This document shows positions 23,630 through 34,800 of a stretch of 37,437 bases of DNA, piece by piece. The DNA comes from an uncultured cyanobacterium (GTDB lineage Bacteria > Cyanobacteriota > Cyanobacteriia > Cyanobacteriales > Geitlerinemataceae): NCBI GenBank assembly GCA_937899645.1, contig CALCCD010000131.1, positions 1 to 37,437 of the forward strand. Reading direction: 5' to 3'. The position numbers and the translations under genes are program-made. The notes below the pieces were generated by a model. That model was not told the origin of the DNA, did no database searches, and saw only the letters and a program-made list of their open reading frames with translations. How positions within the stretch are numbered: the stretch's first letter is position 1; each line of letters opens with the position of its first letter.

Positions 23630-24025
23630 CAGAGTGCCAGTACGAGAACTGCTCGCGCGTCTAGACTTGTTGCGAGGTCTCCACATTGTAGCGCCCGCCG
23701 ATCGAGCGCCCACCCCGAGCGCCCACAGGGGGAAATCGAGCGCCCATGAGGAGAAATCGAGCGCCCACTTAGAAAACTGTCCTCGATCGGCGGGTGGGGA
23801 ACATTTCCGGCGGTAATCGAATCCCAGAGCCCAGGGGACGCACAGCGCGTTGAGCGATCGCGCCGCTCTAGTCACCGCGCGGGGTCTCTAGAAATGGCCG
23901 GGGCTGCGCTACGCTCGACATGCTGCTGCATCGCGCGGCGAGCGGTTGCGCTTCGCTTCGAGTTTTTTTCTCGCTCTGTTGCTGTGCCCCTCGTCTGCCG
24001 CTTGCGTTCCCGCTTCTCTGCACCA
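23630..24025. other. Divergent intergenic region between phosphatase and RTX genes
   Basis: This stretch must hold the promoters of both divergent genes, but no convincing -10/-35 pair is seen. It contains four copies of CGAGCGCCCA (see 23703-23767). Open frames extending both genes into it exist but are low-complexity and not family-like. Confidence 0.55.
23703..23767. repeat. Four direct copies of CGAGCGCCCA
   Basis: Copies start at 23703, 23716, 23737 and 23758 (spacings 13, 21 and 21 bp). The last two are embedded in a longer unit GAAATCGAGCGCCCA. The 21-bp spacing equals two helical turns, so this may be a regulator binding array upstream of the phosphatase gene, or simple tandem duplication. 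Confidence 0.7.
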
Positions 24026-27000
24026 ATGACGACCTTCTCTGTTTCCGCTGCTTCGCTGCCCGTCTCTGAGTCGAACGCTTCTCGTTCGAGCGCCGCTCGG
24101 CCAGCTGCCTCTGGCGCGCCTAGACTGGCCGATAAGCTCGCCGCCCGCGCTCTAGTGGCGATCGACACCCGCATCGACGACCTGGCCGCGCTGCGATCGT
24201 GTCTCGTTCCCGGCGCGATCGCGACAGTTATCGAGCCGCAAGCGGATGGCCTCGCGCGCATCCTCGACGAGCTAGCGGGCGATCGCGGGCGACGCGAGCT
24301 GCATCTGATTTCCCACGCGCGTCCGGGTGCGGTGCAGTTCGGCGCGCAGGGGCTCTCGCTCGACACTTTGGAGCGTCAGGCGGCGCTCTTGAAACAGCTC
24401 GGCGATCGACTCGATCGCATCGTCCTTCACGGCTGCAACGCAGCGGCGGGCGATGCCGGGGCGGAATTCATCACCAAGCTGGCGCGGTTAACAGGCTGCG
24501 AGATCGTCGCATCGACGACGAAGACGGGCCATCGCGATCGCGGCGGTGACTGGAATCTGGACGCGATCGAGCCTACGCCGAACGGGCGGGCGATCGCGCC
24601 GCTGCCAGATCCGGTTGAAATTTTCTCGGGGGCGATCGCGGCCTATCTCGGAACCCTCGTCAACGACGACTACACCGCGACCGTCATCAACGAAGACGGC
24701 GGCAACTTCACGCGCGATGCGGCAACGGGCGTCCTCGCGAACGACGGCGGCGGCGTCGTCACCGGCTTTTTCGATGCCGCCGGTACGGGTTTTATTGCGG
24801 CGGGCGGCTCGACGACGACCACGGGCGGTGGCACGATTTCCGTCGCTTCCGACGGGAGCTTTACCTACACGCCCTCCCAGTCGGGCAAGACGGTCACGAT
24901 CGCCGACAGCTTCCTGTACAGCAACAGCGTCACCGGGCAATTCACCGTCTCGCTGCAAGTCACTGCTGCTAACGACGTACCCGTCGCGCAGAACGCCTCG
25001 TTTAACATCACCGAAGATACGACCGCAACCCTGACAACGGCGCTGTTCGACTCCACCTTTACGGACGTCGATACCGCCGACACGCAGGCGCAAAGCATCA
25101 CCCTCGCCTCGCTGCCGGGTTCGGGCAGCCTGACGCTGAGCGGTGCGGCGACCACCATCGGCCAGACGATCGCGCGGGCGAACTTTACGAACCTCCAGTT
25201 TGCCCCCGCCCAGAACTCGACGGCGACCCAAACCTTTACCTTTACGGTGTCTGACGGCACGGCCTCGAGCGCCAACAACGCCACGGTCTCGCTCGTCGTC
25301 AGCAGCACCGACAACGACACGCCCGTCGCCGTAAACGACACGGCCACCACCCGGCCCAACGCTGGTATCACCATCAACGTCACGGAAAACGACTCCGATC
25401 CGGACAACGATCCGTTTCAAGTTTTCTTGCCGCCCGGTGTCACCACCTCCACCCAAGGCGGAGCCGTCAGCCTCTCGGGAACCCAAGCGCTGGCCTACAC
25501 GCCGCCGTCGGGCTTCGTCGGGACGGATATGATCGCATACTCGATTACCGACGGCAATAGCACGGCCACGGCCACGGTCACCATTTCGGTCAACAACGAC
25601 CCGATCGCCCAAGACGACTTCGCGATCGCCACCAACGGCCTCGCCGACGTTTTCCCGCTGGCCAACGACAGCGCCGCCGACGGCGACCCCGACAGCATCA
25701 CCTTCTCCTCGACGACGCCGCTGAAGACGCTCAAAGACGGCACGATCGCGGCCACCGGCGATAACGATCGCTTTACCTACACCTCCGCTGCGGGCTTTAC
25801 GGGAGCCGATCGCGTCGAGTACCAAATCACCGACCAGTTCGGCGCGACAGACACGGCGTTTATCAATATCAACGTCGCCGACGCCAACGAAGACAATATC
25901 CGTACCCGCATCAACACCTCCGTGCGGATGGATCTGCTGGCCAACGACAGCCAATTCGAGCCGCTGACCTTCAAGAGTTTCGAGACCGTCGGACGCAACG
26001 ACGGCATCGTCTCCGTCGCCGAGGGCACGACGCTGCTCTACACGCCACCGACCGACTTCGAGGGCTTCGACTACATCTTCTACACCGTCGTCGATAGCCT
26101 CGGAAACGAAGACACGGCCTTGGTCAACATCCTCGTCAGTAGCCTGATCGAAGACCCCAACGCGCCAGTGGTAGATCCCGACGCGCCCACCACCCCCAGC
26201 CTCACGGGCTTTGAGGGCAGCACGCTGGTTATCGACCCGCTGCCCGACCCGGTGGTCAACACCGCAGCAGACACCCGCGCCGTCACCAACGACGCCGGTG
26301 GCACGGCTTTTGGCAACGCCGAGAGTAACTCGATCGTCGGGCTGAATGGCGACGATATTTTGGTGGGCTTTGAGGGCAGCGACAACCTGCTCGGCGGCAA
26401 CGGCAACGACCAGCTCTACGGCAACGTCGGCGACGACTACCTGCAAGGCGATGCGGGCAACGACCTGATCTTTGGCGGTAAGGGCAACGACTACGCGATC
26501 GGCGGTGCGGGCAACGACATTATCGTCGGCGAAGACCTGGAGGACATTATTTCCGGCGGCAGCGGCAACGACTTCCTGTTCGGCAATCGCGGCTTCGATC
26601 GCATCGACGGCGGCAGCGGCGACGACTCGATCTTCGGTGGCCAAAACGAAGACACGCTCACCGGCAGCTTCGGCAACGACATCATCTCCGGCGAGAAAGG
26701 CAACGACCTGGTGCGCGGCGGCAACGAAAACGACCAGCTTTTTGGCAACAACGGCAACGACACCCTCGACGGCAGCTCCGGCGACGACACGCTCTATGGC
26801 GGCCAAGAAGACGACCTGCTCTACGGCGGCACGGGCAACGACGACCTGCGCGGCGACCTGGGGGTCGATACCCTCGACGGCGGCGACGGCGACGACACGC
26901 TCACCGGTGGCCTTGGCGACGACATCCTGACCGGCGGCGACGGCGCGGACAGCTTTACGATCGCCAACGACGGCAGCGTCGAGACGATTACCGACTTCGT

Positions 27001-27172
27001 GGTGGGAACCGACAAGCTGCTGCTCTCCGGCTCGGGGTTCACCCAAAGCGATATCAGCACGATCGACAGCGGTGGCAATGCCCTAATCCAAGAGTTCAGC
27101 ACGGGCACGACCCTGGCCGTGATCCCCGGCGTCAGCGCCGCCAGCATCACCGTCAGCGATTTGGTGTTTTAG
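24026..27172 (+). CDS. Large secreted DUF4347 / cadherin-like / RTX calcium-binding protein
   Basis: The 1048-residue protein has three zones. Residues about 42-190 form a DUF4347 domain (ALVAIDTRIDDLAALRS, LHLISHARPGAVQFG, RIVLHGCNAAAGDAGAEFI, VASTTKTGH..GGDWNLD). Residues about 210-750 are tandem cadherin/Ig-like modules (repeated NDxP, TxxVTENDSDPDNDPF, TYTPxxGFxGxD patterns). Residues about 765-975 are some 20 nonapeptide RTX repeats (GGxGNDxLx), which form a Ca-binding beta-roll, followed by a C-terminal segment typical of type I secretion signals. There is no N-terminal signal peptide. It is likely exported by an ABC/TolC-type secretion system and acts as an adhesin or surface protein. 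ATG 24026 is chosen; 23894 would add 44 non-homologous residues. Confidence 0.88.
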   Translation: MTTFSVSAASLPVSESNASRSSAARPAASGAPRLADKLAARALVAIDTRIDDLAALRSCLVPGAIATVIEPQADGLARILDELAGDRGRRELHLISHARPGAVQFGAQGLSLDTLERQAALLKQLGDRLDRIVLHGCNAAAGDAGAEFITKLARLTGCEIVASTTKTGHRDRGGDWNLDAIEPTPNGRAIAPLPDPVEIFSGAIAAYLGTLVNDDYTATVINEDGGNFTRDAATGVLANDGGGVVTGFFDAAGTGFIAAGGSTTTTGGGTISVASDGSFTYTPSQSGKTVTIADSFLYSNSVTGQFTVSLQVTAANDVPVAQNASFNITEDTTATLTTALFDSTFTDVDTADTQAQSITLASLPGSGSLTLSGAATTIGQTIARANFTNLQFAPAQNSTATQTFTFTVSDGTASSANNATVSLVVSSTDNDTPVAVNDTATTRPNAGITINVTENDSDPDNDPFQVFLPPGVTTSTQGGAVSLSGTQALAYTPPSGFVGTDMIAYSITDGNSTATATVTISVNNDPIAQDDFAIATNGLADVFPLANDSAADGDPDSITFSSTTPLKTLKDGTIAATGDNDRFTYTSAAGFTGADRVEYQITDQFGATDTAFININVADANEDNIRTRINTSVRMDLLANDSQFEPLTFKSFETVGRNDGIVSVAEGTTLLYTPPTDFEGFDYIFYTVVDSLGNEDTALVNILVSSLIEDPNAPVVDPDAPTTPSLTGFEGSTLVIDPLPDPVVNTAADTRAVTNDAGGTAFGNAESNSIVGLNGDDILVGFEGSDNLLGGNGNDQLYGNVGDDYLQGDAGNDLIFGGKGNDYAIGGAGNDIIVGEDLEDIISGGSGNDFLFGNRGFDRIDGGSGDDSIFGGQNEDTLTGSFGNDIISGEKGNDLVRGGNENDQLFGNNGNDTLDGSSGDDTLYGGQEDDLLYGGTGNDDLRGDLGVDTLDGGDGDDTLTGGLGDDILTGGDGADSFTIANDGSVETITDFVVGTDKLLLSGSGFTQSDISTIDSGGNALIQEFSTGTTLAVIPGVSAASITVSDLVF

Positions 27173-27273
27173 TCAGCTTCGATCGTCGCCACGGCTGAGT
27201 CAGTCGGGTCGGCAAGGTCTAGCTCAACCTCAGCCGCCACAACTGTCAGACCGGTGCTCCGGTGGCGGATCGC

Positions 27274-27960
27274 CTAACGACTCTGGCCGCCCTGGAGCAG
27301 CGGACGCACCAGCCAGTAGCCCGCGCCAAAGGCCGTCACGATCGTCGCCGCGATCGCCACGAGCAGCCACAGACCACTGCGCTCGCCGGGATCGTCGGCA
27401 AAACCAGGCGTCGTCCAGCGCTCGAAGCCGCCCGCCTCTTCGGTGTGGAGCTGGGGCGGCTGGGGTTCGGTCAGACCGGGATCGAAGGTCGCGCCGACAC
27501 CGCTGGCGATAGGGTAGGAGTCCGGCGCGATCGGCGGCTCGGGCTGGTGGGGCGCGGCGGGCGGCTTGGCTCTAGCCAGCGGAATATCGTCCGGGCGCTC
27601 CTGGAACGACTCGGCCACCTGGCGCATACTCAGCGTGGCATTCACCACATTGACCACTTCGGTTTGGAGCTGCTGCTTTTGTTGGGTGAGCTGCTGGTTT
27701 TGGCGGGTTAGGTGTTGGTTGCGCGACTCGAGGGTCTCGAGCATTGCCTGGGTCGCTTGCAGCTCCGCAGCCAACTCGCGGTAGACGTGCATCGGCACCG
27801 AAGCCGCGCTGTAGTTTCCCGCACCGGCAGCAGGCACGCTCGGGAGGCCGGAGCCAGTGCTGGCATTGTTGACGGCGCCGTTGGCGGCGCTGCTAGCGGC
27901 GTTATTGGGGGAGCTGGCGGCGCGATCGGCGGACGGGTCGGGAGACGGGGGCTGTTGCAT
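27274..27960 (-). CDS. Coiled-coil protein with C-terminal membrane anchor, unknown function
   Basis: The 228-residue protein has an Ala/Ser/Asn/Pro-rich N-terminus (1-55), a coiled coil with heptads rich in Gln and Leu (about 58-105: YRELAAELQATQAMLETLESRN, then QQLTQQKQQLQTEVV), a proline-rich middle and one transmembrane helix near the C-terminus (LWLLVAIAATIVTAFGAGYWLV, about 198-219), leaving a short tail. A C-terminal anchor with cytosolic coiled coil would orient it to the cytoplasm. I do not recognise a named family. It is convergent with the RTX gene, with 101 nt between them and no clear terminator. Confidence 0.72.
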   Translation of the reverse strand: MQQPPSPDPSADRAASSPNNAASSAANGAVNNASTGSGLPSVPAAGAGNYSAASVPMHVYRELAAELQATQAMLETLESRNQHLTRQNQQLTQQKQQLQTEVVNVVNATLSMRQVAESFQERPDDIPLARAKPPAAPHQPEPPIAPDSYPIASGVGATFDPGLTEPQPPQLHTEEAGGFERWTTPGFADDPGERSGLWLLVAIAATIVTAFGAGYWLVRPLLQGGQSR

Positions 27961-28256
27961 GACTGGCGGTAGAAAACTGCGGGGGGCGCTCGGTCGAGGA
28001 GGGCGCGCCTCGGAATCGCAATGCGGGTCTCGGGGGCGATCGCTCCGGATAACCGCGCCGATCGTTGAAAAATCTTTACACGGCTCGGACTGTATCCGAG
28101 ACTGCGGATTTCGTCACGATAGCACCCTGAAAGTCGCCCACTGCGATCTGGAACGCGACGATCTCGAAAAATTCCCATAGCATTCCGCTGAAGGCGCGCG
28201 CTCCGAGTTTGGCATCCCCATACGCCTACCGTCCGACGGACGCCGCTCGTCACAAC
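27961..28256. other. Intergenic region upstream of ssrA
   Basis: No gene, repeat or promoter is convincingly visible except a small inverted repeat CTCGGA-5nt-TCCGAG (28084-28100). It presumably contains the promoter of the minus-strand coiled-coil gene. Confidence 0.5.
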
Positions 28257-28285
28257 TTGAAAGAACCGGGCTAACTGAATATAAT
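28257..28285 (+). promoter_or_regulatory. Consensus promoter of ssrA
   Basis: TTGAAA (28257-28262) and TATAAT (28280-28285) are separated by exactly 17 bp, an almost ideal housekeeping promoter. Transcription should begin near 28292, leaving about 40 nt to be removed by RNase P at the mature 5' end. Confidence 0.9.
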
Positions 28286-28331
28286 GATAGGCACTGCAAA
28301 CGTCAGTTAAAGCTGACGGGCGCATATTCAT

Positions 28332-28724
28332 GGGGCCTTAATGGTTTCGACGTTTTGGTGAAATCCGAACCGTGATGCAGGCCGAGAGTGAGCCACCTCT
28401 CGTTAATCAAGACTCAAAACAAAAAGTAAATGCGAACAACATCGTTCCTTTCGCTCGCAAAGCTGCACCTGTTGCTGCCTAGAAAAAACTTCTCATAAGT
28501 TTCGAGCACTCGCTGTCGGACTCCGTTAAAGACACCGGGTAACCCCCAACGGATGCACCCGCTCTGACGCCTCTGGTCGTTAGCGCGCGTAAAGACTTCA
28601 CCAGAGCATCCCACCGTTAGGGATAATTGACGGTCCCCGCTCCAAGGGTCAACGGAGCTAAGCCTGTGAACGAGCGCAAGGTCAATACCCATGGCGGACA
28701 CGGGTTCGATTCCCGTAGGCTCCA
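28332..28724 (+). ncRNA. ssrA: tmRNA (transfer-messenger RNA)
   Basis: The 5' end GGGGCCT pairs with AGGCTCC near the 3' end to form the alanine-type acceptor stem, and the 3' part contains the T arm GGGTTCGATTCCC. The resume codon GCG at 28432 begins the tag ANNIVPFARKAAPVAA with stop TAG at 28480-28482, which is a typical cyanobacterial proteolysis tag ending in AA. It is a standard one-piece tmRNA, not the permuted two-piece form of some picocyanobacteria. tmRNA with SmpB rescues ribosomes stalled on non-stop mRNA. Discriminator A is at 28724 and CCA is not encoded. Confidence 0.97.
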
Positions 28725-28788
28725 TTTAAAAAATCGGCACTGTTACCTTTGGCTATCGTGCTCGAAGAGCAACACTGCTGACGCAAGA

Positions 28789-28823
28789 GCGACCATGCCT
28801 TATTTCGGTGTGGTCGCCTTTTT
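28789..28823 (+). terminator. Intrinsic terminator of ssrA
   Basis: GCGACCA (28789-28795) and TGGTCGC (28811-28817) form the stem, followed by C and five T residues. It is adjacent to the stop of the convergent giant kinase and may serve both strands. Confidence 0.82.
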
Positions 28824-28836
28824 CGTGACGGACTGC

Positions 28837-31800
28837 TCATACTGGCAAAGCAAGCGTAAAAATTGTCCCTTGGCCCAATTTCGAGACACAGGTTAGCGTT
28901 CCACCGTGCTTCTGCGTGACGATTTGATGGGCGATTGCCAAGCCCAGACCTGTCCCTTTTCCGACTTCCTTTGTCGTAAACCCCTGCTCGAAGATTTTAT
29001 TTACGGTCTCTGGCTTCATTCCGCAGCCGTTATCTCGCATCTGAATTCGGATGCCACCGTCAGTAACGGACGTCTGAATCTCGAGTTTGTTGGGGCTCTC
29101 CTCAATTTCCCGGTAGGTTTTACATGCATTTACTTCGTCAAAAGCATCGATCGCATTTGCAAAGATATTCATAAACACCTGGTTTAGCTGACCCGGAAAG
29201 CATAGTACTTCGGGGAGATCGCTGTAGCTTTTGATCACCTGAATAGATGGTCTACTCTCATTTGCTTTCGTGCGGTGCTTTAGGATTAACAGCGTACTGT
29301 CAATCCCTTCGTGAATATTAAAAGCAGTTTTTTTATCTCGATCCTTGCGAGAGAATGTCCGTAGGCCGTTACTAATATTTTGAATGCGCTCGATCCCGAC
29401 ACTCATCGACTTGATGAGATTGGGCAAATCCTCTCGGATAAACTCCAGATCGAATTCTTCAATCTCTCCTTCAATCTCAAGACTGGGATTCTCAATTTTG
29501 TCTTGATAAATCTGAATCAGTGCGAATAGATCTTCAATGTATTCTTGGGCAGGCTGAATATTGCCCTTGAGAAAGCCCACCGGATTATTAATTTCATGAG
29601 CAACCCCTGCCACTAAATTGCCTAAGGCAGACATTTTTTCACTTTGGACAATTTGAAGCTGAGCCTTCTGTAGTTCATCGAGTGTTTTTTCTAAGTCCTG
29701 AGACTTCTGAAGGATGGCGTCTTCCGCTTGTTTACGATCGCTTATGTCCCGACAAATATAAATAAGCTGGTTCTCGTCAAGTGCGCAAAGACTGACCTCT
29801 TGAGGGAAGTAACTACCATCTTTACGTCGCGCTGTTGCTTCTCCTAGCCAGCGTCCATGCTGCATCAAAGTGGGAAAGACATCTTGCTGGAATCGCTGCA
29901 CTTCATCGGAGTCGTAGATATTTTCCCAACTCTCTCCAATCAGATCCTGTGATTCATAACCCAATAGAGAAAGATGGCTTTTGTTTAGATAAGTGTATTT
30001 CCCATCTTCTAGGATCGCGATACCTGCATCTGATTCTTCGATCGCTGAAGATTTAAGCGACAGCAGCTCATAAAGCTCGGCTTGTTCGCGCTCGAGTTTT
30101 TTGCGAGCACTAATGTCGCGGATAATGGTAGATAAATATGCCAGCTGACCCTGCTCCCAATGTGCAAGAATGAGCTGCGATGTAGGGATTTCCTGGCCAT
30201 CACTGTCAAGAAGTGCCGTCTCTCCCTCCCACATCCCAGTTTGGATGGCGGCGGGTATTGCTTCATTTTGAATGATGTCTAAGGCCCAATCAGGATGAAA
30301 ATCTTTGATTTTGTCAGTGTCATCGGTCGTGACAGGCTCAGGCAGGAACTGCTTGAAAGCTTTATTGCGATAGAGAATATTGCCATCTAGATCTGCTGTA
30401 CTAACAATGTCAGGAGCATTTTCAAGGATGGCTAAAATTCTTTGCTGCTCTGTCTCTGTCTGCTTGCGATCGCTAATATCTCGAACAATGGCATGGAGAC
30501 AGTCGATATTACTGCCCACACTATCTACATAGGGGATTGGCGTTAGCATCACTTCAGTCCAAAAGGGCGTACCATCCGCCTTTTCATGCAACCATTCAAA
30601 TTTATGACAGCCTTTTTCGTAGGCTAGTTGCATCATTGCATTCGACTTGTCAGCAGAGGGTTGTCCATCCGGCTGTCGCTCTGGTGAGACTTGGTCTGGG
30701 CACAGTTCGTTGAAATCGCTGGGATCGTTATAGCCAAATAAAGTAACGCAGGCTTGATTGGCGGAGATAAAACCGGTCTTTGAAAGGATGAATACTGCAT
30801 CTGCCGCATTGTCAAACATCGTTTTGAAACGCGTTTCAGAAAGCTTTAGTGCAGTACTCTCCTTTTGCTCTTTTTCATATAGGTAAGCATTTTGCAGAGC
30901 AACGGCAGCTTGAGCGCAAAGAAATTCGAGGATCTTTTGACGATAGGATGTGAAAAGATTTTTAGTCGTGGGATGTTCTAAATAGACGACCGCGACTAGA
31001 TTACTCTGATAGATCAGAGGAAGGCACAGCACGCTTTGGGGCTGACGGTTCAGGAGATAACCTGACACAATCCCTGGAATCTCAGTCTCAGCCTCATGAA
31101 TGAGCACGGGGGTTTGCGTATTTTTAACGTATTGAATTAACCGAATTGGAAGACGATTCGGTGAGATTGGCATTGTCACCATTTCGGCTAGGATTTCGCC
31201 ATTTTCTCCCTGTTCTGCTCTCGCACGAACATGCCATTGCCGATCGTCGTTTGGAGTCAGCAAAACGATACGCTTGGCACCAGCATTGGCGAGAATAATC
31301 TCGACAATATCCTTGAGGAGCTTGTCGAGCTCGATGCTGCTGGATAGAACTTGGGATGCCTGAAGAATCGCGGCCAAATCTAAGGTGTCTGATAAACCGA
31401 TATGGCTTTGAGTGTCACGTTGGAAAGTCGTCGTCAACGTTTGGGTATAGTCTGTGAGACGATCGATCGTCTCGGATTCAAGTCGCTGTTGTCGTAAAAT
31501 CGGCGCTAACAGTTCTGGGTAGTCGGCTTCCAGGCGCTCGACTTTTGCTCTGGCTCCCCACTGGACATAACAGGTATGTGCCTCCTGCATATAGGCGGCA
31601 GCCTCTCGCGATCTGCCCCAGTCTAGATAAAACAGAGCAAATCGCTCGTTAGCGATCGCCTCTTCTTGGATATATTGATTGGCCCTAGCACCTGCGATCG
31701 CCCGGTCATAATGCTCTATTGCGGCTAACTTATCCCCTGCAACGCGATGTTGCTCCGCCTGTAATAAGTCCCGTTTGTGGGCGTAATTCATCGGGGCATG

Positions 31801-34800
31801 CTCAGCCCAGGTGGCTATTTTTTTATAGTGAGCTTTAATCCGAGCAATCGTCCGTTTCTTCTCGGCTTCCTCTAGTCCTGGGTAAAGGGACAACCATGAC
31901 AGCGCATCATAGAAATGGAATAGTGGCACAAATACTTGCGCCGGAATCCCCTCTAGATAATTTTCGGCTTCGTCACCAGCCACCACAGCCTGACGATATT
32001 CTCCGAAGAGATAGGCCAAAAACAACTTGTCAATATACAAGAGCGCCAAGGAGCTAAAGTCACTGTCATGTTGATGTTGTGCCAACATGGCAGTCTCATC
32101 ATAGGCCGTCCCTTGCAAGAGGGTCGGTTCTTTTCTGGTCTGTTTTGCCGTTAAATTTAGGATGGTTTGGCGATGTAGCTCATTGAGATGAAACACCATC
32201 GTTTGCTGGAATTCACCAATGACCGAGCTGTAGTTTTGTAACTCCTGTTCCAGTGAAATTAAATTTTTCCCCGCCACGAAACTATGAGCACAGTAGTCAT
32301 AGGCGGCGAACGATGCTGATTCAAAATCCCCTGTTTCTAACCCAACTTTATAGCCATCCAGCAGTAAATCTAGCGTTTCGGCGATCGCCCCCTGCCAATG
32401 CTGTATCGACAAGCCGACAATTTCTGCCGTCTTAGCATAGAACTGTTTTGATTCAATGGCGCAATTGAACAAGTCTAACGCCAGCTTCCCAAAACAACAG
32501 CCAGCCTCGATCTCATTCACGACGCCGCACAGAATCAAGCCGTAGTTAGCATAAGCCGATGGCGATACGTCCGTATTGCCGTAAGTCACTGAAATCTCTA
32601 CTTGTTTCGCCACAATTAAAGGCAGCAGATCGGGGTTAGCAAGGTAAGCTGCATTTAAAAGACCCGACAAAATACGCATCACCACAATCTGTTGTGGATC
32701 CACCATATTTTGCAGCTCCCTTAAGTTAGAGATCTGCTCTAATGGAAACTGTTCTAAAAGATTTCCAATAACCCGTTCTACTTCCTCTTCTGCGGGTTGT
32801 TGCGGCAGCTGAATACCCAAATTAGCAAGAAAACCTAAGCCAACAGAAATTGCCTTTAAGAACTGATTCTTCGCGATTAAAACTTGAATCCAAACTTCAT
32901 AAACCCGTGCTCGATCTAGTGGTCGATCTGTTTCCGCCAGAACAATATCCTTCAACGTCTCGGAGCCTGATGAATTGCCCGCGAGGTATTCTGACTCTGT
33001 GGATAACTCGTATAACTCTAAGGTGAACTTGTAGTTGTTTTTCCAAGCATTTTCTAAGAGTAAGTTACGTGCCTGAGAACAATATTCTGCCGCTGCGCTG
33101 TAGGCTGTTTCTTGTAATGCTTTTTTCCCGGCTAGAAAATTTAAACCGGCTAATTCTTGGCGCTCGTCTACATCCACGATCGAGCCGACACCCAAATTTA
33201 ACTGGTTTGCGATCTGAAAAATGGCATTTTCGTCCAGTTTTATCTTTTTATTGCTAATATCTTTGAGTAATAAGCGCCCAATCTTTAAATGAATTTCTTG
33301 TCGCTCAGCTGCTGGAATTAGAGAATAGGCCGCCTGTTGAATCCGATCGTGCAAAAAACGATAGCTAACCGCAATATCCTCTGGGAGGTTCGTTGTATAA
33401 TCTGCAGTCTGGAAAAATTTATAGACCTCATTTATGGGGAAGAGTACCTGTTCTTCTAGCGCTGGCCAAACAGATAACGCAGCCTCCTGAATGGATATTT
33501 CACCCACAATGGACACAGTACTAAGATCGAACTCATGGCCAATACAGGCCGCTAACTTCAATATATGTTGCGTCGCTGGCGGTAATTTCTGCAATTGCGA
33601 GGCCATGAATTCCAGCACATTGTCAGTAATTGCGACCTCTCGCACTTGAGTTAAATCGCATTCCCAGTAGCTTAAGTCACGATTAAAACTAATCGAGTTT
33701 TCTTTGTATAGACTCTTGAGAAAGCGAATACTAAAAAAGGGATTTCCTTGAGTTCTCTGATAAATAACTTGAGTGAGAGGAGCTGCAATGTCTGGAGGAC
33801 AGTTCAGCGTGTCTGCGACCATTTGATTAATGTGGTCTTCTGACAGAGGTGTGACTGTGATGGTTTTGACACTAAATTCTTTCTGCTGTAACTCTTGCAC
33901 TGTCACCATCAAAGGATGGGCCGGAAACACCTCATTATCCCGGTAGGCCCCCAACAAAAGCAGATGGCAACGTTTCTGCTTCTCAAGCAATACTTGCACA
34001 AGCTTGAGTGAAGCAGAGTCTGCCCACTGCAAATCATCTAAAAAAATCACTAAAGGATGTTTTGCAGTGGTAAATAAGGCGATAAATCTTTGGAATAAGA
34101 GATTGAAACGATTCTGGGCGGCGGCGCTGGAAAGTTCGTCTGCTGGCGTCTGCGGCCCAATAATCTGTTCGAGCTCTGGAATTACTTCGATCAGTACTTG
34201 CCCGTTTTTACCTACTGCTTGGATAATCTTTTTCTTCCAACCCGCTAACACTTGCTCTGGTTCACCAAGCAGTTGCGCCATCAGGTTGCGAAAGGCTTGT
34301 ACAAACGCAGAGAACGGAATATTGCGATTGAACTGGTCGAATTTACCTTTGATAAAGTAGCCCTGTTTTTTTACGATGGGCTTATGCACCTCATTGATAA
34401 CGGCGGTTTTACCAATGCCAGAAAAGCCCGCGACCAATAGCATCTCGCGGCTACCCTGGGAGACCCGCTCGAAGGCATCGAGCAGGGTTTGAACATCTCG
34501 TTCTCGGCCATATAGCTTGTCGGGAATGGTAAAGCGGTCGCAGATATCGCGCTTTCCCAGCTCAAAGGCCGCGATCGCGCCCGTATTTTCTAGGGACGCT
34601 AAGCATTGTTCTAAATCGTGCTTCAGTCCCAACGCACTCTGGTAGCGGTTCTCCGCATTCTTCGCCATCAGCTTCATCACGATTGCCGACAGTATCGCTG
34701 AATAAGCCTGTCCTCGTTCGTCTTCCAAATCAGCCGGAGGAGCGGGATTCTGAGCAATATGACAGTGCAGCAACTCCAACGGATCGCTGGTTGTGAACGG

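Noticed and set aside
23630-23875. An 82-residue N-terminal extension of the phosphatase with WALDF-like repeats
   Set aside because: The peptide repeat simply reflects the DNA repeats CGAGCGCCCA; the zinc ribbon after MDRDATQIYC is the expected protein start.
24488-27046. An 852-codon open frame on the minus strand opposite the RTX protein
   Set aside because: It mirrors the periodic GGxGxD codons of the real gene and yields low-complexity V/A/G-rich sequence with no family features.
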